From: Rhodococcus zopfii NBRC 100606 = JCM 9919
Lineage (GTDB): Bacteria > Actinomycetota > Actinomycetes > Mycobacteriales > Mycobacteriaceae
Reading direction: 5' to 3'
DNA: 64,000 nt
Assembly: GCF_001895025.1 (NCBI RefSeq)
Contig: NZ_BCXI01000029.1
Coordinates: 1-64,000 of the forward strand
A model generated the notes under the pieces. It had not been told where the DNA came from. It saw only the letters and a program-made list of their open reading frames with translations, and searched no databases. Positions within the stretch are counted from its first letter, which is position 1. Each line of letters opens with the position of its first letter. The position numbers and the translations under genes were made by a program. This document shows, in pieces, positions 17,655 through 33,389 of this stretch.

Positions 17655-18569
17655 CTACCGTCCGGAGAACCGGTCCAGCAACCACGATTCGACGCCGTGT
17701 CGCGCAGTCGCGGCCAGGTCCGTGGGATGTCCCGTGAACCCGTGCGGCGCCGCGGGATAGATCCGGCACTCGACGTCGTTCCCGGCGGCCGACAGCCGTC
17801 CGGCCATCGCCAGGTTGTCCTCCAGCAGCACGTCCTCGGCACCGACGATCAGCAACGTCGGAGGCAGGTTCCGGAGGTCCGCGAAGATCGGGGAGATATC
17901 GGGATCTGTTCGGTCGCCCACGTGACCGGCGTACGCCTCGATGAAGTATTCGTCCGCGATCAGGCGCCCGGCCGGGGTCTGCGCGCTGAGATCGTAGGTC
18001 CCGAATTGCAGTGCCGCGCCCACAAACCCAGCCTCACCACGGTCCCGCATCCGCAGCAGGGTCACCAAGGCAAGTGTTGCGCCGGCGGAACTCCCGCCGA
18101 TCGTGCTCCGGGTGGTCCCGAATCGCGTCTCGGCGTACTCGACGAGCCACAGTGCCGCCGTTTCGCAGTCGTCGGGTGCAGCCGGCCACGGATTCTCCGG
18201 GGCGAGCCTGTAGTCGACGCTCACGACGGCGACGTTCATCCTGTCCGCAAGTTCACGGTTGCGGAGATCCCCTCGCGCAGCGGACTCCATGTAGAAGCCG
18301 CCGCCGTGGATGTCCAGGTGGACCCCCCGTACGAGATCGTCCGCCGGGGTGAACACCCGAACCGGAACGAACCGTCCAGCGGCACCGGCAACCAGTTCGA
18401 GCGCCGGTGGATCGGCGGCCGGCGGTGCAGACCTCGCCGCGCGCGCCTGTCGCAGTTCGTCGGGGTTCGCGGGGCCTCGGCCCGCCGTTCTCGACCGGTA
18501 GAAGGCCTGCGCGTGCTCGATCTGTCCTGCGGGTACGTCGGCGATCAGGGTGTTCAGTGTGAACCGCAT
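17655..18569 (-). CDS. alpha/beta-hydrolase, hormone-sensitive-lipase-like esterase
   Basis: 304-residue esterase/lipase. The HSL-family oxyanion motif is HGGGFYM (about 89-95), the nucleophile elbow is GGSSAGA (Ser about 159), and the acid and base are likely Asp in VGAEDVLLEDN and His in AAPHGFTGHP near the C-terminus. No signal peptide, so it is cytoplasmic. It starts only 3 nt after the stop of the ABC permease gene on the same strand and is probably co-transcribed with it. Confidence 0.88.
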   Translation of the reverse strand: MRFTLNTLIADVPAGQIEHAQAFYRSRTAGRGPANPDELRQARAARSAPPAADPPALELVAGAAGRFVPVRVFTPADDLVRGVHLDIHGGGFYMESAARGDLRNRELADRMNVAVVSVDYRLAPENPWPAAPDDCETAALWLVEYAETRFGTTRSTIGGSSAGATLALVTLLRMRDRGEAGFVGAALQFGTYDLSAQTPAGRLIADEYFIEAYAGHVGDRTDPDISPIFADLRNLPPTLLIVGAEDVLLEDNLAMAGRLSAAGNDVECRIYPAAPHGFTGHPTDLAATARHGVESWLLDRFSGR

Positions 18570-18572
18570 CGT

Positions 18573-19349
18573 TCAGGCGTCGCGACGGTTCACCACCGCC
18601 ACCGCGGCACCGAACACCACCAGCACGAACACCGCGAAGTACAGGAACGCACCCCACGGGCCCCAATGGAAATCGATGCCCTGGTCGGTGCCCAGGAAAT
18701 AGTTGATGTTCGCGAACGGCAGGAACGGCTGCACGTTCCGGCCGAACGACCCGAACAGCCCGAACAGCGATTCGATGAGCATCGGCCACAGCAGCAGGAT
18801 CGCGATCGTGCCGGCGGACTGACGCAGCAGGGCGCCGACCCCGACCGCCAGGATCGACGCCAGCAGCGCGAACAGCGCGGTGCCGTAGATCGTCCGTCCC
18901 GCCGAACCCTCGAGAACCAGGTCGCGTCCGGCCTCCGGCCCGGCGAGCGCCTTGGTCAGATAGAACGCGGACAGCGCGAGCACACCGGACAGGATCGCCC
19001 CGAGCACGCCGATGAACAGCGCCTTCACGACGAGCACGACACTGCGGTTCGGCAGTGCCTGGAACGTGGAGCGGATCACGCCGAATCGATATTCGCTGGT
19101 CACCGACAGCGCGGCGAGGATCATCAGCACCAGCACACCGAAGCCGGTCACCCCGCTGACGGCGACGTCGACGGTGGGATAGAACCGGACCGTTTCGTCG
19201 TCCGCGGACATCGACGCCTTCGCGGCCACACCGAGGATGGCGGCGAGCCCCAGCCCGAGCGCGACGATCACCGCGGTGCACCACCACGGTGACTGCACCG
19301 ATGTCAGCTTGATGCGTTCGGCGCGCATCGTGTCGATCGCCACGCTCAT
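18573..19349 (-). CDS. ABC-2 type transporter permease
   Basis: 258-residue membrane component of an ABC exporter, with about six hydrophobic segments (first at about 24-44, then 69-88, 106-130, 155-175, 180-200, 235-252) and MRAERIKLTSVQSPWW at the cytoplasmic N-terminus, typical of ABC-2 permeases of the antibiotic or lipid exporter type. Its ATG overlaps the ATPase stop (TGATG), so the two are coupled. Substrate unknown. Confidence 0.86.
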   Translation of the reverse strand: MSVAIDTMRAERIKLTSVQSPWWCTAVIVALGLGLAAILGVAAKASMSADDETVRFYPTVDVAVSGVTGFGVLVLMILAALSVTSEYRFGVIRSTFQALPNRSVVLVVKALFIGVLGAILSGVLALSAFYLTKALAGPEAGRDLVLEGSAGRTIYGTALFALLASILAVGVGALLRQSAGTIAILLLWPMLIESLFGLFGSFGRNVQPFLPFANINYFLGTDQGIDFHWGPWGAFLYFAVFVLVVFGAAVAVVNRRDA

Positions 19350-20278
19350 CACAGGCCACCCTTCATCACGGAGTCGGCGCCGGTGCCGTGGAACTGCACG
19401 TCGCCACCGGTCATCTTCATGAATGCTTCTTCCAGCGACGCGTGCTGCCCGGCCAGTTCGTGGAGCACCACCGACCGGGCGGCCGCCAGCTCTCCGACCT
19501 CCGCCGTGGTCACCCCGGCGACCACGAGCGCACCGTCGTCGTCGCGGACGGTGTGACCGCGCTCGGCCAGCGCGGCCCGCAGTGTGTCGAGCTGGGGGCT
19601 GCGCACCCGTACCGCCGCTTCGGATGCCTGTGCGACGAAGGCGTCGACGGAGGTGTCGGCGATGAGCCGGCCCCGCCCGATCACCAGCAGGTGATCGGCG
19701 GTCTGCGCCATCTCCGACAACAGGTGACTCGACACCAGCACCGTGCGGCCCTCCGCGGCGAGCGCCTGCATGAACCGCCTGATCCACACGATGCCTTCGG
19801 GATCGAGGCCGTTGACCGGCTCGTCGAACAACAGCACCTGCGGGTCGCCGAGCAGCGCACCGGCCAGACCGAGGCGCTGCGACATGCCGAGCGAGAAACC
19901 ACCCGCGCGTTTGTTCGCGACCTCGGTCAGGCCCACCTGGCGCAGGACCTCCTCGACCCGCGACGCGGGCAGCCCGTTCGACGCCGCCATCCACCGCAGG
20001 TGCGCGCGGGCCGACCGGTTCGGATGCACCCACTTCGCGTCGAGCAGCGCGCCGACGGTACGCAGCGGCCGCCGCAGCTCCCGGTAGGGCTTCCCGGCGA
20101 CCAGGGCGGTGCCCGCCGTGGGGCGGTCGAGGCCGAGGATCATCCGCATCGTCGTGGACTTCCCGGCGCCGTTCGGACCGAGGAATCCGGTGACGATGCC
20201 GGGCCGGACCGTGAACGTCACGTCGTCCACGGCCGTCGTCGACCCGAAGGTCTTGGTCAGTCCCGTCACTTCGATCAT
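19349..20278 (-). CDS. ABC transporter ATP-binding protein
   Basis: 309-residue ATPase of a drug/lipid-type exporter. Walker A is GPNGAGKS (about 33-40), the signature is FSLGMSQR, Walker B is VLLFDEPVNGLDPEG, and the H-loop is SSHLLSE. The C-terminal about 90 residues form the extension typical of this class. ATG at 20278. It begins 50 nt after the thiG stop with no obvious terminator between, so it might be read from the thiamin operon, though that is not required. Confidence 0.9.
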   Translation of the reverse strand: MIEVTGLTKTFGSTTAVDDVTFTVRPGIVTGFLGPNGAGKSTTMRMILGLDRPTAGTALVAGKPYRELRRPLRTVGALLDAKWVHPNRSARAHLRWMAASNGLPASRVEEVLRQVGLTEVANKRAGGFSLGMSQRLGLAGALLGDPQVLLFDEPVNGLDPEGIVWIRRFMQALAAEGRTVLVSSHLLSEMAQTADHLLVIGRGRLIADTSVDAFVAQASEAAVRVRSPQLDTLRAALAERGHTVRDDDGALVVAGVTTAEVGELAAARSVVLHELAGQHASLEEAFMKMTGGDVQFHGTGADSVMKGGL

Positions 20279-20328
20279 GACCCCTACCCTGCCCGATCCA
20301 TCCGGATTGTGCAGGGGGCTCGCCGGAC

Positions 20329-21321
<993 letters not shown>

Positions 21322-21322
<1 letters not shown>

Positions 21323-22383
21323 CACAGTCCTTCCTTCGAAAATCGTTGCGGATCGGCATTTTTCGCTTCGGGGAGCGGATCGTCGGCGAGTTCGGCGAGC
21401 ACGGCGTCCGCGGTGATCGGGGTGAACAGGACCCCGTTGCGTCCGTGCCCGGTCGCGGCGACGACCCGCTCGGACAGCCGCCCGATCAGCGGCAGGTTGT
21501 CCGGGCTCATCGGCCGCAGCCCCGCCGTCGCCTCGTACAGCTCGTACTCGCCGATCGCGGGCAGCAGCGCTTCGGCGTCCGCGATCAGGTCGCGCACCCC
21601 GGCGACCGTCACCTGCGTGTCGTCCGCCTCGTACTGGGTGGCGCCGACCACGAGACCGTCGCCGCGCGGCACCAGATAGGCGGGCCGGCCGTGCACGCTG
21701 CCGCGGATGGTGCGGTTCGGTGCGGGGGTGGCACCGGGCCGCGCCCGCAACCGCAGGATCTCGCCTTTGACCGGTCGCACCGGAAGTCCCGGCCACACCC
21801 GGGCCGACGCCGAACCCGCCGCCAGCACCACCCGGTCCGCGCGCAGTTCGTCGAGCGAATCGACCGTCGCGGCGACGAACCGCACCCCGGTATCGACGCA
21901 CGCGCGGTGCAACGCGTCGACGAGGACCCGGTTGTCGACGGCCAGTTCTGTCGGGGCGAGCAATCCGAGCCGGATCCGCGGGCCGAGCGACGGCTCGAGG
22001 TCCCGGATCTCGGCGCGTGTGAGCACCCGCATCTCGTGCCCCTGCGCCTGCACCCATTCGGCGACGGTGCGCAGGTCCGCGGCGTCGGCGGCGTCCAGGG
22101 CGACGGTCAGCGACCCGTCGGAGGTGAACAGGTCGCAGCCGGTCGCGCGCTGCAGCCGGTCCCCGAACTCGGGCCAGCGTCCGAGCGACGCGGCCCCCAG
22201 TTCCAGGACGTGTTCCTCGCCGGGCCAGCCTTCCGACAGCGGCGCGAGCATGCCGCCCGCGACCCACGAGGCACCCGACCCGGGTGCCGGGTCGTGCACC
22301 GTCACGGTCCAGCCGGCACACGCCGCGCGCCATGCGATCGACAATCCGATGACACCGCCACCGACGACGGCTACCGTTCCCAC
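21322..22383 (-). CDS. thiO: glycine oxidase
   Basis: 353-residue FAD-dependent oxidase that makes dehydroglycine (iminoacetate) for ThiG. The FAD-binding motif VAVVGGGVIGLSIAW is at residues 4-18, and the C-terminal GLRPMSPDNLPLIGR and ATGHGRNGVLFTPITA are typical of ThiO. It is the first gene of the thiO-thiS-thiG operon, directly downstream of a TPP riboswitch. Confidence 0.94.
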
Positions 22384-22396
22384 CTTGCGTCCACCT

Positions 22397-22482
22397 CACT
22401 CCCTGCGCCGGCATGATCCGGGTCAGGTCATAACGGTCGGGGCCGGCAGGCCCCCTCTCAGCCCCGCGTTCCCCGGGACTCC
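22397..22482 (-). promoter_or_regulatory. TPP (THI-box) riboswitch upstream of thiO
   Basis: On the minus strand the leader contains CTGAGAGGG (22453-22461) and, about 25 nt later, CCTGACCCGGATCATGCCGG followed by GCAGGGAG (about 22400-22427). These are the two conserved sensor arms of the TPP riboswitch, separated by a variable GC-rich stem. It ends about 15 nt before thiO, consistent with translational control by sequestering the start region. Confidence 0.95.
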
Positions 22483-22521
22483 CGTGTTGTCATGTCTCCC
22501 TCAGAGGCTACCGTCTGGACT

Positions 22522-23211
22522 GTGACTTCCTATCTCGGCAACCACCCTTCCCCTCGGGAACGACTCGCGGACGCGCACCTGTACCTGTGCACCGATGCCC
22601 GGCGCGACACCGGCGACCTGGCGCGATTCGCGGAGGAAGCCCTCGCCGGTGGCGTCGACATCATTCAGTTGCGCGACAAGGACTCGGCGGGCGAGAAGAA
22701 GTTCGGGCGTCTCGAGGCCCGCGACGAACTGGCCGCGCTGGAGATCCTCGCGGACGCGTGCCGACGCCACGGCGCGTTGCTCGCCGTCAACGATCGCGCC
22801 GACATCGCGCTGGCCGCGGGCGCGGACATCCTGCATCTGGGTCAGGGCGATCTGCCGGTCGCGCATGCCCGCAAGATCCTGGGCCCGGACATCGTCATCG
22901 GCCGGTCCACGGGCAGCCGCGGGCAGGCGGCACTTGCCGAGATCGAGGACGGCGTCGACTACTTCGCGTCCGGTCCGGTGTGGGATACCCCCACCAAGCC
23001 GGGACGCAGCGCGGCCGGACTGGATGTGATCCGGGAGGTCGCGCAGTCCCACCCGACGCGCCCGTGGTTCGCGATCGGCGGGATCGACGCCGAGCGGTTG
23101 CCCGAGGTGATTGCCGCCGGTGCCACCCGGGTTGCGGTGGTGCGCGCGATCACGAAGGCCGCCGATCCGCGGGCTGCGGCCGCGGCCCTGAAGGCTGCGC
23201 TGCCGGTATAG
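22522..23211 (+). CDS. thiE: thiamine-phosphate synthase
   Basis: Couples HMP-diphosphate and thiazole phosphate to thiamine phosphate. Motifs: [58 protein letters not shown] and FAIGGID. The GTG at 22522 is preferred (229 residues): TACCGT at 22509-22514 is 7 nt upstream, as expected for a leaderless start. An ATG at 22492 would lie next to the riboswitch DNA. It diverges from thiO, and the TPP riboswitch, being on the other strand, does not control it. Confidence 0.93.
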   Translation: MTSYLGNHPSPRERLADAHLYLCTDARRDTGDLARFAEEALAGGVDIIQLRDKDSAGEKKFGRLEARDELAALEILADACRRHGALLAVNDRADIALAAGADILHLGQGDLPVAHARKILGPDIVIGRSTGSRGQAALAEIEDGVDYFASGPVWDTPTKPGRSAAGLDVIREVAQSHPTRPWFAIGGIDAERLPEVIAAGATRVAVVRAITKAADPRAAAAALKAALPV

Positions 23212-23260
23212 CGCTGCCGGTATGAGCGGGCCCGGCCTGTGCCAGCCCGCGTGAGCGGGT

Positions 23261-24109
23261 CTACAGCCAGCCGAGGACCGTCGACGGCGACAGGGTGACC
23301 ACCGAATGGGGTAGGCGCTGCCGCAGCCCACGGTCCGCGGTCACCACCACCGTCACCTCCGACTCGAGGGTGGCGGTGGTCCCGGCGAGTCGTGCCAGTT
23401 CGTCGTCCCCGCTGCCTGCGGCGGCGTGTACCGGGATGCGGGCGTCGTCGACGGTCGCATGCCGGGCCTGGCCTTCGAGCACCGCCTCGATCCGCGTCAC
23501 CCAGCCGAACCCGCCGTCGGGCAGTTCGAGGGTGCGCGGCAGCACCGCCGCCAGTTCGCCCAGCAGCACGCCGGTCGCTCCGGGACGGTCGCGCCACCAT
23601 CCGGTCGGCCGCGAGCCGAGCACGTTCGCGGTGTCGAGCAGGACCCGCACCACGCGGGTGCGCAGCGTCGGCCAGGACGCGGCGAAACCCGCATGCAACG
23701 CCATCGCTTCGACCTCGACCTCCGGCACCCACCGCAGTTCGGTGCTCTCCCCGTTCGGTGTCGTCGCCAGCGGGATCCCGGCGTCGGCGACGACCGTCGT
23801 GTAGGTCCAGCCGCCGGTGACGCCGGCGGTGACGCGCTCGGTCCGGACCGCGACCGCGTCCACATCGATGCCCGTTTCCTCTTGTGCTTCCCGGACCGCG
23901 GCGTCGACGGTGCTCTCGTGACTGTCGCGGGCGCCGCCGGGCAGCGCCCAGGTCCCGCCCTGGTGACTCCACGCGGCACGGTGCTGCAGCAGCACCGCGG
24001 GCTGACCGTCGGGCAGGGGCGCACGCAGCAACAGCCCGGCCGCACCGTGCTTGCCCCACCGGCGGTCGCCGTCGGGGCCGACGGCCCATCCGTCACCGTC
24101 ACCGCGCAT
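23261..24109 (-). CDS. NUDIX hydrolase fused to a NYN/PIN-like domain
   Basis: 282 residues. The N-terminal NUDIX domain has the box GGARDSHESTVDAAVREAQEETGI split here as G(5)E(7)REAQEETGI (about 58-80), which hydrolyses nucleoside diphosphate-linked substrates. The C-terminal half starts with VVRVLLDTANVLG (about 150) and ends with GSGDDELARLAG and VVVTADRGLRQRL, a pattern typical of NYN/PIN ribonuclease-like folds. The M. tuberculosis counterpart at this locus (mutT3) is shorter, so the second domain is an addition. The ATG at 24109 follows GGAGG; an upstream start would add 22 residues. Confidence 0.8.
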   Translation of the reverse strand: MRGDGDGWAVGPDGDRRWGKHGAAGLLLRAPLPDGQPAVLLQHRAAWSHQGGTWALPGGARDSHESTVDAAVREAQEETGIDVDAVAVRTERVTAGVTGGWTYTTVVADAGIPLATTPNGESTELRWVPEVEVEAMALHAGFAASWPTLRTRVVRVLLDTANVLGSRPTGWWRDRPGATGVLLGELAAVLPRTLELPDGGFGWVTRIEAVLEGQARHATVDDARIPVHAAAGSGDDELARLAGTTATLESEVTVVVTADRGLRQRLPHSVVTLSPSTVLGWL

Positions 24110-24234
24110 CGTGTCCGTCCTCCCAGCCGCCGCGGCCTGTCGAGCCCCTGTCCCGAGCGCGTTCGCGCGGCGCATTCCTGTCCGTACTGCTTATATGCTC
24201 GCCAAGGACAGTGCAACACCGAAAGGGGCGATTG

Positions 24235-28834
<4,600 letters not shown>

Positions 28835-28870
28835 CCGCACGATCGATCGGCCGAACCCGCTCGGCCAGTG

Positions 28871-28904
28871 GATATCCGCGCGTGCCCGAGCGCGCGCGGA
28901 TATC
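28871..28904. terminator. hairpin between converging pknG and ackA
   Basis: Perfect 12-bp inverted repeat GATATCCGCGCG / CGCGCGGATATC (28871-28882 and 28893-28904) with a 10-nt loop, placed midway between two converging genes. No U-tract. Likely a bidirectional terminator. Confidence 0.65.
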
Positions 28905-28931
28905 GTTCCGCTCGGCGAATCCCGACGACGA

Positions 28932-30155
28932 TCAGCAGGACAGGCTCTTCGCGAGCGCATCGGCGGCGCGGGCGATCGCCAGTTCCTCGTTGGTGGGGAT
29001 CACCAGCACCCGAACCTCCGACTCGGGTGTCGAGATACACCGTTCCCCACTCTCGTGCGCCTTGTTCGCGACCCGGTCGACGGCGATGCCGAACCGTTCG
29101 AGCCCGGCGAGCGCATCCCACCGCACGTCTGCGTTGTTCTCCCCTACCCCTCCGGTGAAGACGATCACATCGACACCGCCGAGCTCGATCATGTAGGCGC
29201 CGAGGTACTTCCGGATCCGGTGCACGTACACGTCGTAGGCGAGTTTCGCGTCCGCGGACCCCTCCTCGACCAGCCGGTGCAACGCCCGGAAGTCGTTGAC
29301 ACCGCACAGCCCCTTGAGTCCCGAGCTGTGGTTCAGCATGTCGTCGATCGCCTCGACATCCATACCGGCACTGCGCTTCAGGTGCATGAGTACACCCGGG
29401 TCGACGTCGCCGCAGCGGGTTCCCATGGCCAGGCCCTCGAGGGGTGTCAACCCCATCGACGTGTCGATCGGGTGGCCGCCCGCGATCGCCGCCGCGGATG
29501 CCCCGTTCCCCAGGTGGAACACGATCTGATCGAGATCGGAGTATTCGCGGCCGAGGAACTGCGCCGCCCGCCGCGAGACGTATTCGTGTGAGGTGCCGTG
29601 GAATCCGTACCGGCGGATGCCGTGCGCGGCCGCGATCTCCCGATCGATCGCGTACGTCGCCGCCGCGGCCGGCAGGTCGTGGAAGAACGCGGTGTCGAAG
29701 ACGCCGACGTGCGGAATGTCGGGCAGCACCGCGCGAGCGACTTCCATGCCGATGACGTTGGCCGGGTTGTGCAGGGGCGCGAGCGCGGACAGCTCGGCGA
29801 CCGCGTGCACCACCGCGTCGTCGATGAGCGTCGGTGCGTAGAACAGGCCGCCACCGTGCACGAGCCGGTGCCCCACCGCGACGATGCCGGCCTCGTGCAG
29901 CGACCGGCCGAGCCCTTCGACCATGTCCAGCACGACCCGAAGTCCCGCCCGGTGATCGGCGATCGGCCCGAGACTCTCCTCGGTTCCGGTGGTGTGGTGG
30001 AAGACGATGCGTCCCTCCGGCTCACCGATCCGCTCGATCAGCCCGTGCGCCACCGATTCGGCCGTATCCGGGTGGATCAGCTGGAACTTGATCGACGAGG
30101 AACCGCAGTTCAAGACCAGCACGGTTCCCGCGGTCGCACCGTCGGGGGCAGTCAT
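28932..30155 (-). CDS. ackA: acetate kinase
   Basis: Interconverts acetyl phosphate + ADP and acetate + ATP. The 407-residue ASKHA-fold enzyme shows VLNCGSSSIKFQL (phosphate-1), VGHRLVHGG (substrate), FDTAFFHDLP, GFHGTSHEYVSRRAA (catalytic region) and VFTGGVGENNADVRWDAL (adenosine). ATG with AGGAGG 8 nt upstream. It starts 4 nt after the pta stop, giving a pta-ackA operon that runs downstream of fgd. Confidence 0.96.
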   Translation of the reverse strand: MTAPDGATAGTVLVLNCGSSSIKFQLIHPDTAESVAHGLIERIGEPEGRIVFHHTTGTEESLGPIADHRAGLRVVLDMVEGLGRSLHEAGIVAVGHRLVHGGGLFYAPTLIDDAVVHAVAELSALAPLHNPANVIGMEVARAVLPDIPHVGVFDTAFFHDLPAAAATYAIDREIAAAHGIRRYGFHGTSHEYVSRRAAQFLGREYSDLDQIVFHLGNGASAAAIAGGHPIDTSMGLTPLEGLAMGTRCGDVDPGVLMHLKRSAGMDVEAIDDMLNHSSGLKGLCGVNDFRALHRLVEEGSADAKLAYDVYVHRIRKYLGAYMIELGGVDVIVFTGGVGENNADVRWDALAGLERFGIAVDRVANKAHESGERCISTPESEVRVLVIPTNEELAIARAADALAKSLSC

Positions 30156-30159
30156 GAGC

Positions 30160-32238
30160 TCAGACCTCCTGTGCCTGGATCGCGGTGATCGCCACCGTGT
30201 TGACGATGTCCTGCACCAGCGCTCCCCGGGAGAGGTCGTTGACCGGCTTGTTCAAGCCCTGGAGCACAGGGCCGACGGCTACCGCGCCGGCGCTGCGTTG
30301 CACCGCCTTGTACGTGTTGTTGCCGGTATTCAGATCGGGAAATATGAACACCGTTGCGCGACCGGCAACTTCGGAGCCGGGGAGTTTCGCGTTCGCGACC
30401 GCGGGCTCGATCGCGGCATCGTATTGGATCGGGCCCTCGACCGGCAGATCCGGCCGTCGCTTCCGGACCAGCGCGGTGGCACTGCGGACCTTGTCGACGT
30501 CGGCGCCGATCCCGGAGTCGCCGGTCGAGTACGACAGCATCGCAATCCGCGGCTCGATGCCGAAACGGGCCGCGGTCTCCGCAGAGGAGATAGCGATGTC
30601 GGCGAGCTGCTCGGTGGTCGGGTCGGGCACGACCGCGCAGTCGCCGTATGCGAGCACGCGATCGGACAAGCACATCAGGAAGACGCTCGACACGGTGGAG
30701 ACGCCGGGCCGGGTCCGGATGATCTCGAAGGACGGGCGGATGGTGTGCGCAGTGGTGTGCGCGGCCCCCGACACCATGCCGTCCGCGATCCCCAGGTGGA
30801 CCATCATGGTGCCGAAATAGGATATGTCGCACATGATCTCGCGGGCTCGGTCGAGATTCACTCCCTTGTGCGCGCGCAGCCGGGTGTATACGGCGGCGAA
30901 ACGCTCGGCGAGCTCGGAGGTACGAGGGTCGATCATCTCCGCCTTTCCGAGGTCCACGCCGAGTGCGGCGGCACGCCGGCAGATCTGCGTTTGGTCACCG
31001 AGCAGCGTGATGTCGGCGATGCGGCGTTGCAGGACCCGTCCGGCGGCGCGGAGGATGCGGTCGTCGTCGCCCTCGGGCAGCACGATGTGCCGGCGTTGCG
31101 CGCGGGCCCGGTCGATCAGCTGGTATTCGAACATCTGCGGGGTCGTCACCGTCGGATGCGGAAGACGCAGTCTGTCCAGGATGGCCGGTGCGTCGACGTG
31201 CTGTTCCATCAATGCGACCGCGGTGTCGATCTTGCGTTGGGCACCGTGCACCATGCGACCGCGGGTCCGGTCCGCGGCGGAGGCGGTGTCGAATGTGCCG
31301 AGGTCGGTCGTGAGGATGGGCAGGGCGGGCTCGAGACCCGCGACGAGTTGCGCGATCGCGGGATGGGGGCGCAACCCGCCGTTGAGGATGATGCCCGACA
31401 GTGACGGAAACCCTTCTGCGGCATCGGCATTGACAAGTGCGAGCAGGACGTCCGAACGGTCGGCGGATACGATGACCGCCGACCCCTCGGTGAGACGTTC
31501 GAGGATGTGTTCGGCAGTCATGTCGCCCACCACGACTCGCAGCGCTTCGCGGTGCAGCAGTTCGGGATCGCCGCTGTAGAGGTCGCCGTGAACGACGGCC
31601 TGCAATTCCGCCATCGTCGGCGCCACCAGGATCGGAACCTCCGGCAGCGTCCACACCGGCACGGGGTGCCCGGCGAAATGTGCGGCGACGGCGTCGAGTT
31701 CGGCCGGGTTGCAGCGATTGACGACGATCCCGGTCAGGTGTGCGTGGTGAGCAGCGAGTTCGGCGGACGAGACCGCCGCGAGCTGCGCGATCTCGGACGG
31801 TGTTCGTCGCGACCCGCGCAGCGCGAGCAGGACCGGCGCGTCGAGGTTCGCCGCGATCCGTGCGTTGTACGAGAGTTCGCTGGGATTCGCGATCTCGGTG
31901 TAGTCGCTGCCGACGACCACGACGGCGTCGCACCGGTCCGCGACGGCGTGGTACCGGGAGACGATCTCGCTCAGTGCCGCATCGGGGTCCGCGTGCACCT
32001 CGTCGTAGGTGACGCCGATGCAGTCGGCGTAGTCGAGGTCGACGGTGATGCGCTCGAGCAGCAGCTCGAGGATGTAGTCGCGATCGGCGTCCGAGCGCGC
32101 GATGGGCCGGAACACGCCGACGCGGGCGGCGGATGCGCACAGCATCTGCAGGATGCCGAGCGCCACCGTTGATTTCCCGGTGTCGCCTTCGGGCGACGCG
32201 ATGTAGATGCTCGACACGGATCCCGCAGCGGCGCTCAT
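30160..32238 (-). CDS. pta: phosphate acetyltransferase
   Basis: Converts acetyl-CoA + phosphate to acetyl phosphate + CoA. It is the long 692-residue class: an N-terminal P-loop-like domain (ASPEGDTGKSTVALG, about 13-27), a DRTGG domain (about 215-320), and the C-terminal catalytic PTA_PTB domain (about 370-690) with VLPEGDDDRILRA, SYSTGDSG and FPDLNTGNNTYKAVQR. A minus-strand TAGGGT at 32246-32251 is exactly 7 nt before the ATG, indicating a leaderless start separate from fgd. Confidence 0.95.
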   Translation of the reverse strand: MSAAAGSVSSIYIASPEGDTGKSTVALGILQMLCASAARVGVFRPIARSDADRDYILELLLERITVDLDYADCIGVTYDEVHADPDAALSEIVSRYHAVADRCDAVVVVGSDYTEIANPSELSYNARIAANLDAPVLLALRGSRRTPSEIAQLAAVSSAELAAHHAHLTGIVVNRCNPAELDAVAAHFAGHPVPVWTLPEVPILVAPTMAELQAVVHGDLYSGDPELLHREALRVVVGDMTAEHILERLTEGSAVIVSADRSDVLLALVNADAAEGFPSLSGIILNGGLRPHPAIAQLVAGLEPALPILTTDLGTFDTASAADRTRGRMVHGAQRKIDTAVALMEQHVDAPAILDRLRLPHPTVTTPQMFEYQLIDRARAQRRHIVLPEGDDDRILRAAGRVLQRRIADITLLGDQTQICRRAAALGVDLGKAEMIDPRTSELAERFAAVYTRLRAHKGVNLDRAREIMCDISYFGTMMVHLGIADGMVSGAAHTTAHTIRPSFEIIRTRPGVSTVSSVFLMCLSDRVLAYGDCAVVPDPTTEQLADIAISSAETAARFGIEPRIAMLSYSTGDSGIGADVDKVRSATALVRKRRPDLPVEGPIQYDAAIEPAVANAKLPGSEVAGRATVFIFPDLNTGNNTYKAVQRSAGAVAVGPVLQGLNKPVNDLSRGALVQDIVNTVAITAIQAQEV

Positions 32239-32305
32239 GGATGCCACCCTAGTGCGGTGCGGGACGGCCCGTACCTGAGTCGCCCCGCACCCCGGAGTCG
32301 CGAAT

Positions 32306-33319
32306 TCAGGCCAGCGCGCGCAGACGCGGGGCAAGATCGCGTTCGAACAGTTCGAGGAATCGCTTCTGGTCGTGCCCGGGAGCGTGGAACACCAGATGGT
32401 TCAGGCCCGCATCGACGTACGCCTTGACCTGCTCGACCGCCGCGTCGGGATCCGACGCCACGATCCAGCGCTTCGCGACCTGTTCGATGGGCAGCGCGTC
32501 GGCGGCCGCCTCCATCTCGATGGGGTCCTCGATCGAGTGCTTCTGTTCCGGGGTCAGCGACAGCGGCGCCCAGAATCGGGTGTTCTCGAGGGCGAGCTCC
32601 GGATCGGTGTCGTAGGAGATCTTGATCTCGATCATCTTGTCGATCTCCGCGACGTCCCGCTCCGCCTTCTCGGCACCCTCCGCGACGGCCGGCAGCAGCT
32701 TGTCGTTGTACAGCTCCATGCCCTTGCCGGAGGTGCAGATGAATCCGTCGCCGGCGCGGCCCGCGTAGCGTGCGACGACCGGCCCGCCCGCGGCGATGTA
32801 CACGGGGATACCGCCCTCGGGCACGTCGTAGATCGAGGCGCCCTTCGTCGTGTAGTACTCACCGTCGAAGTCGACGCGGTCGCCGGTCCACAGGGCGCGC
32901 ATCAGCCGCACCGACTCGCGCAGCCGCGCGAACCGTTCCTTGAAATCCGGCCATTCGCCCTGGTATCCGGTGGCGATCTCGTTGAGCGCCTCACCGGTAC
33001 CGACACCGAGCATGACGCGCCCCGGGTACAGGCAGCCCATCGTCGCGAACGCCTGCGCGATCACCGCCGGGTTGTATCGGAAGGTGGGGGTCAGCACGGA
33101 GGTACCGAGCTGCAGGCGCTGCGTGCGCTCCCCGACGGCCGTCATCCAGGACAGCGAGAACGGCGCGTGCCCGCCGTTGTGCCGCCACGGCTGGAAGTGA
33201 TCCGACACCGTCGCCGAATCCATGCCGTGCTCCTCGGCGAGCACGGCCAGCTCCACCAGCTCGCGCGGTCCGAACTGCTCCGCGGACGCCTTGTATCCCA
33301 ACTTCAAGCCCTGTGCCAC
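32306..33319 (-). CDS. fgd: F420-dependent glucose-6-phosphate dehydrogenase
   Basis: Oxidises glucose 6-phosphate to 6-phosphogluconolactone while reducing coenzyme F420, supplying F420H2. The 337-residue luciferase-like TIM barrel has the FGD catalytic residues in SDHFQPWRH (His41, Trp45) and GTGEALNE (catalytic Glu about 110). GTG start with AGGAGAAC 7 nt upstream. Linkage to pta and ackA is the same as fgd1-pta-ackA in M. tuberculosis. It implies that the host makes F420. Confidence 0.95.
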   Translation of the reverse strand: MAQGLKLGYKASAEQFGPRELVELAVLAEEHGMDSATVSDHFQPWRHNGGHAPFSLSWMTAVGERTQRLQLGTSVLTPTFRYNPAVIAQAFATMGCLYPGRVMLGVGTGEALNEIATGYQGEWPDFKERFARLRESVRLMRALWTGDRVDFDGEYYTTKGASIYDVPEGGIPVYIAAGGPVVARYAGRAGDGFICTSGKGMELYNDKLLPAVAEGAEKAERDVAEIDKMIEIKISYDTDPELALENTRFWAPLSLTPEQKHSIEDPIEMEAAADALPIEQVAKRWIVASDPDAAVEQVKAYVDAGLNHLVFHAPGHDQKRFLELFERDLAPRLRALA

Positions 33320-33389
33320 CGAGTTCTCCTATATGTCTTCGATCTCAATCTGCTTCGAGTATGACCGGACCGACGTGCCGGTGGAGAGT

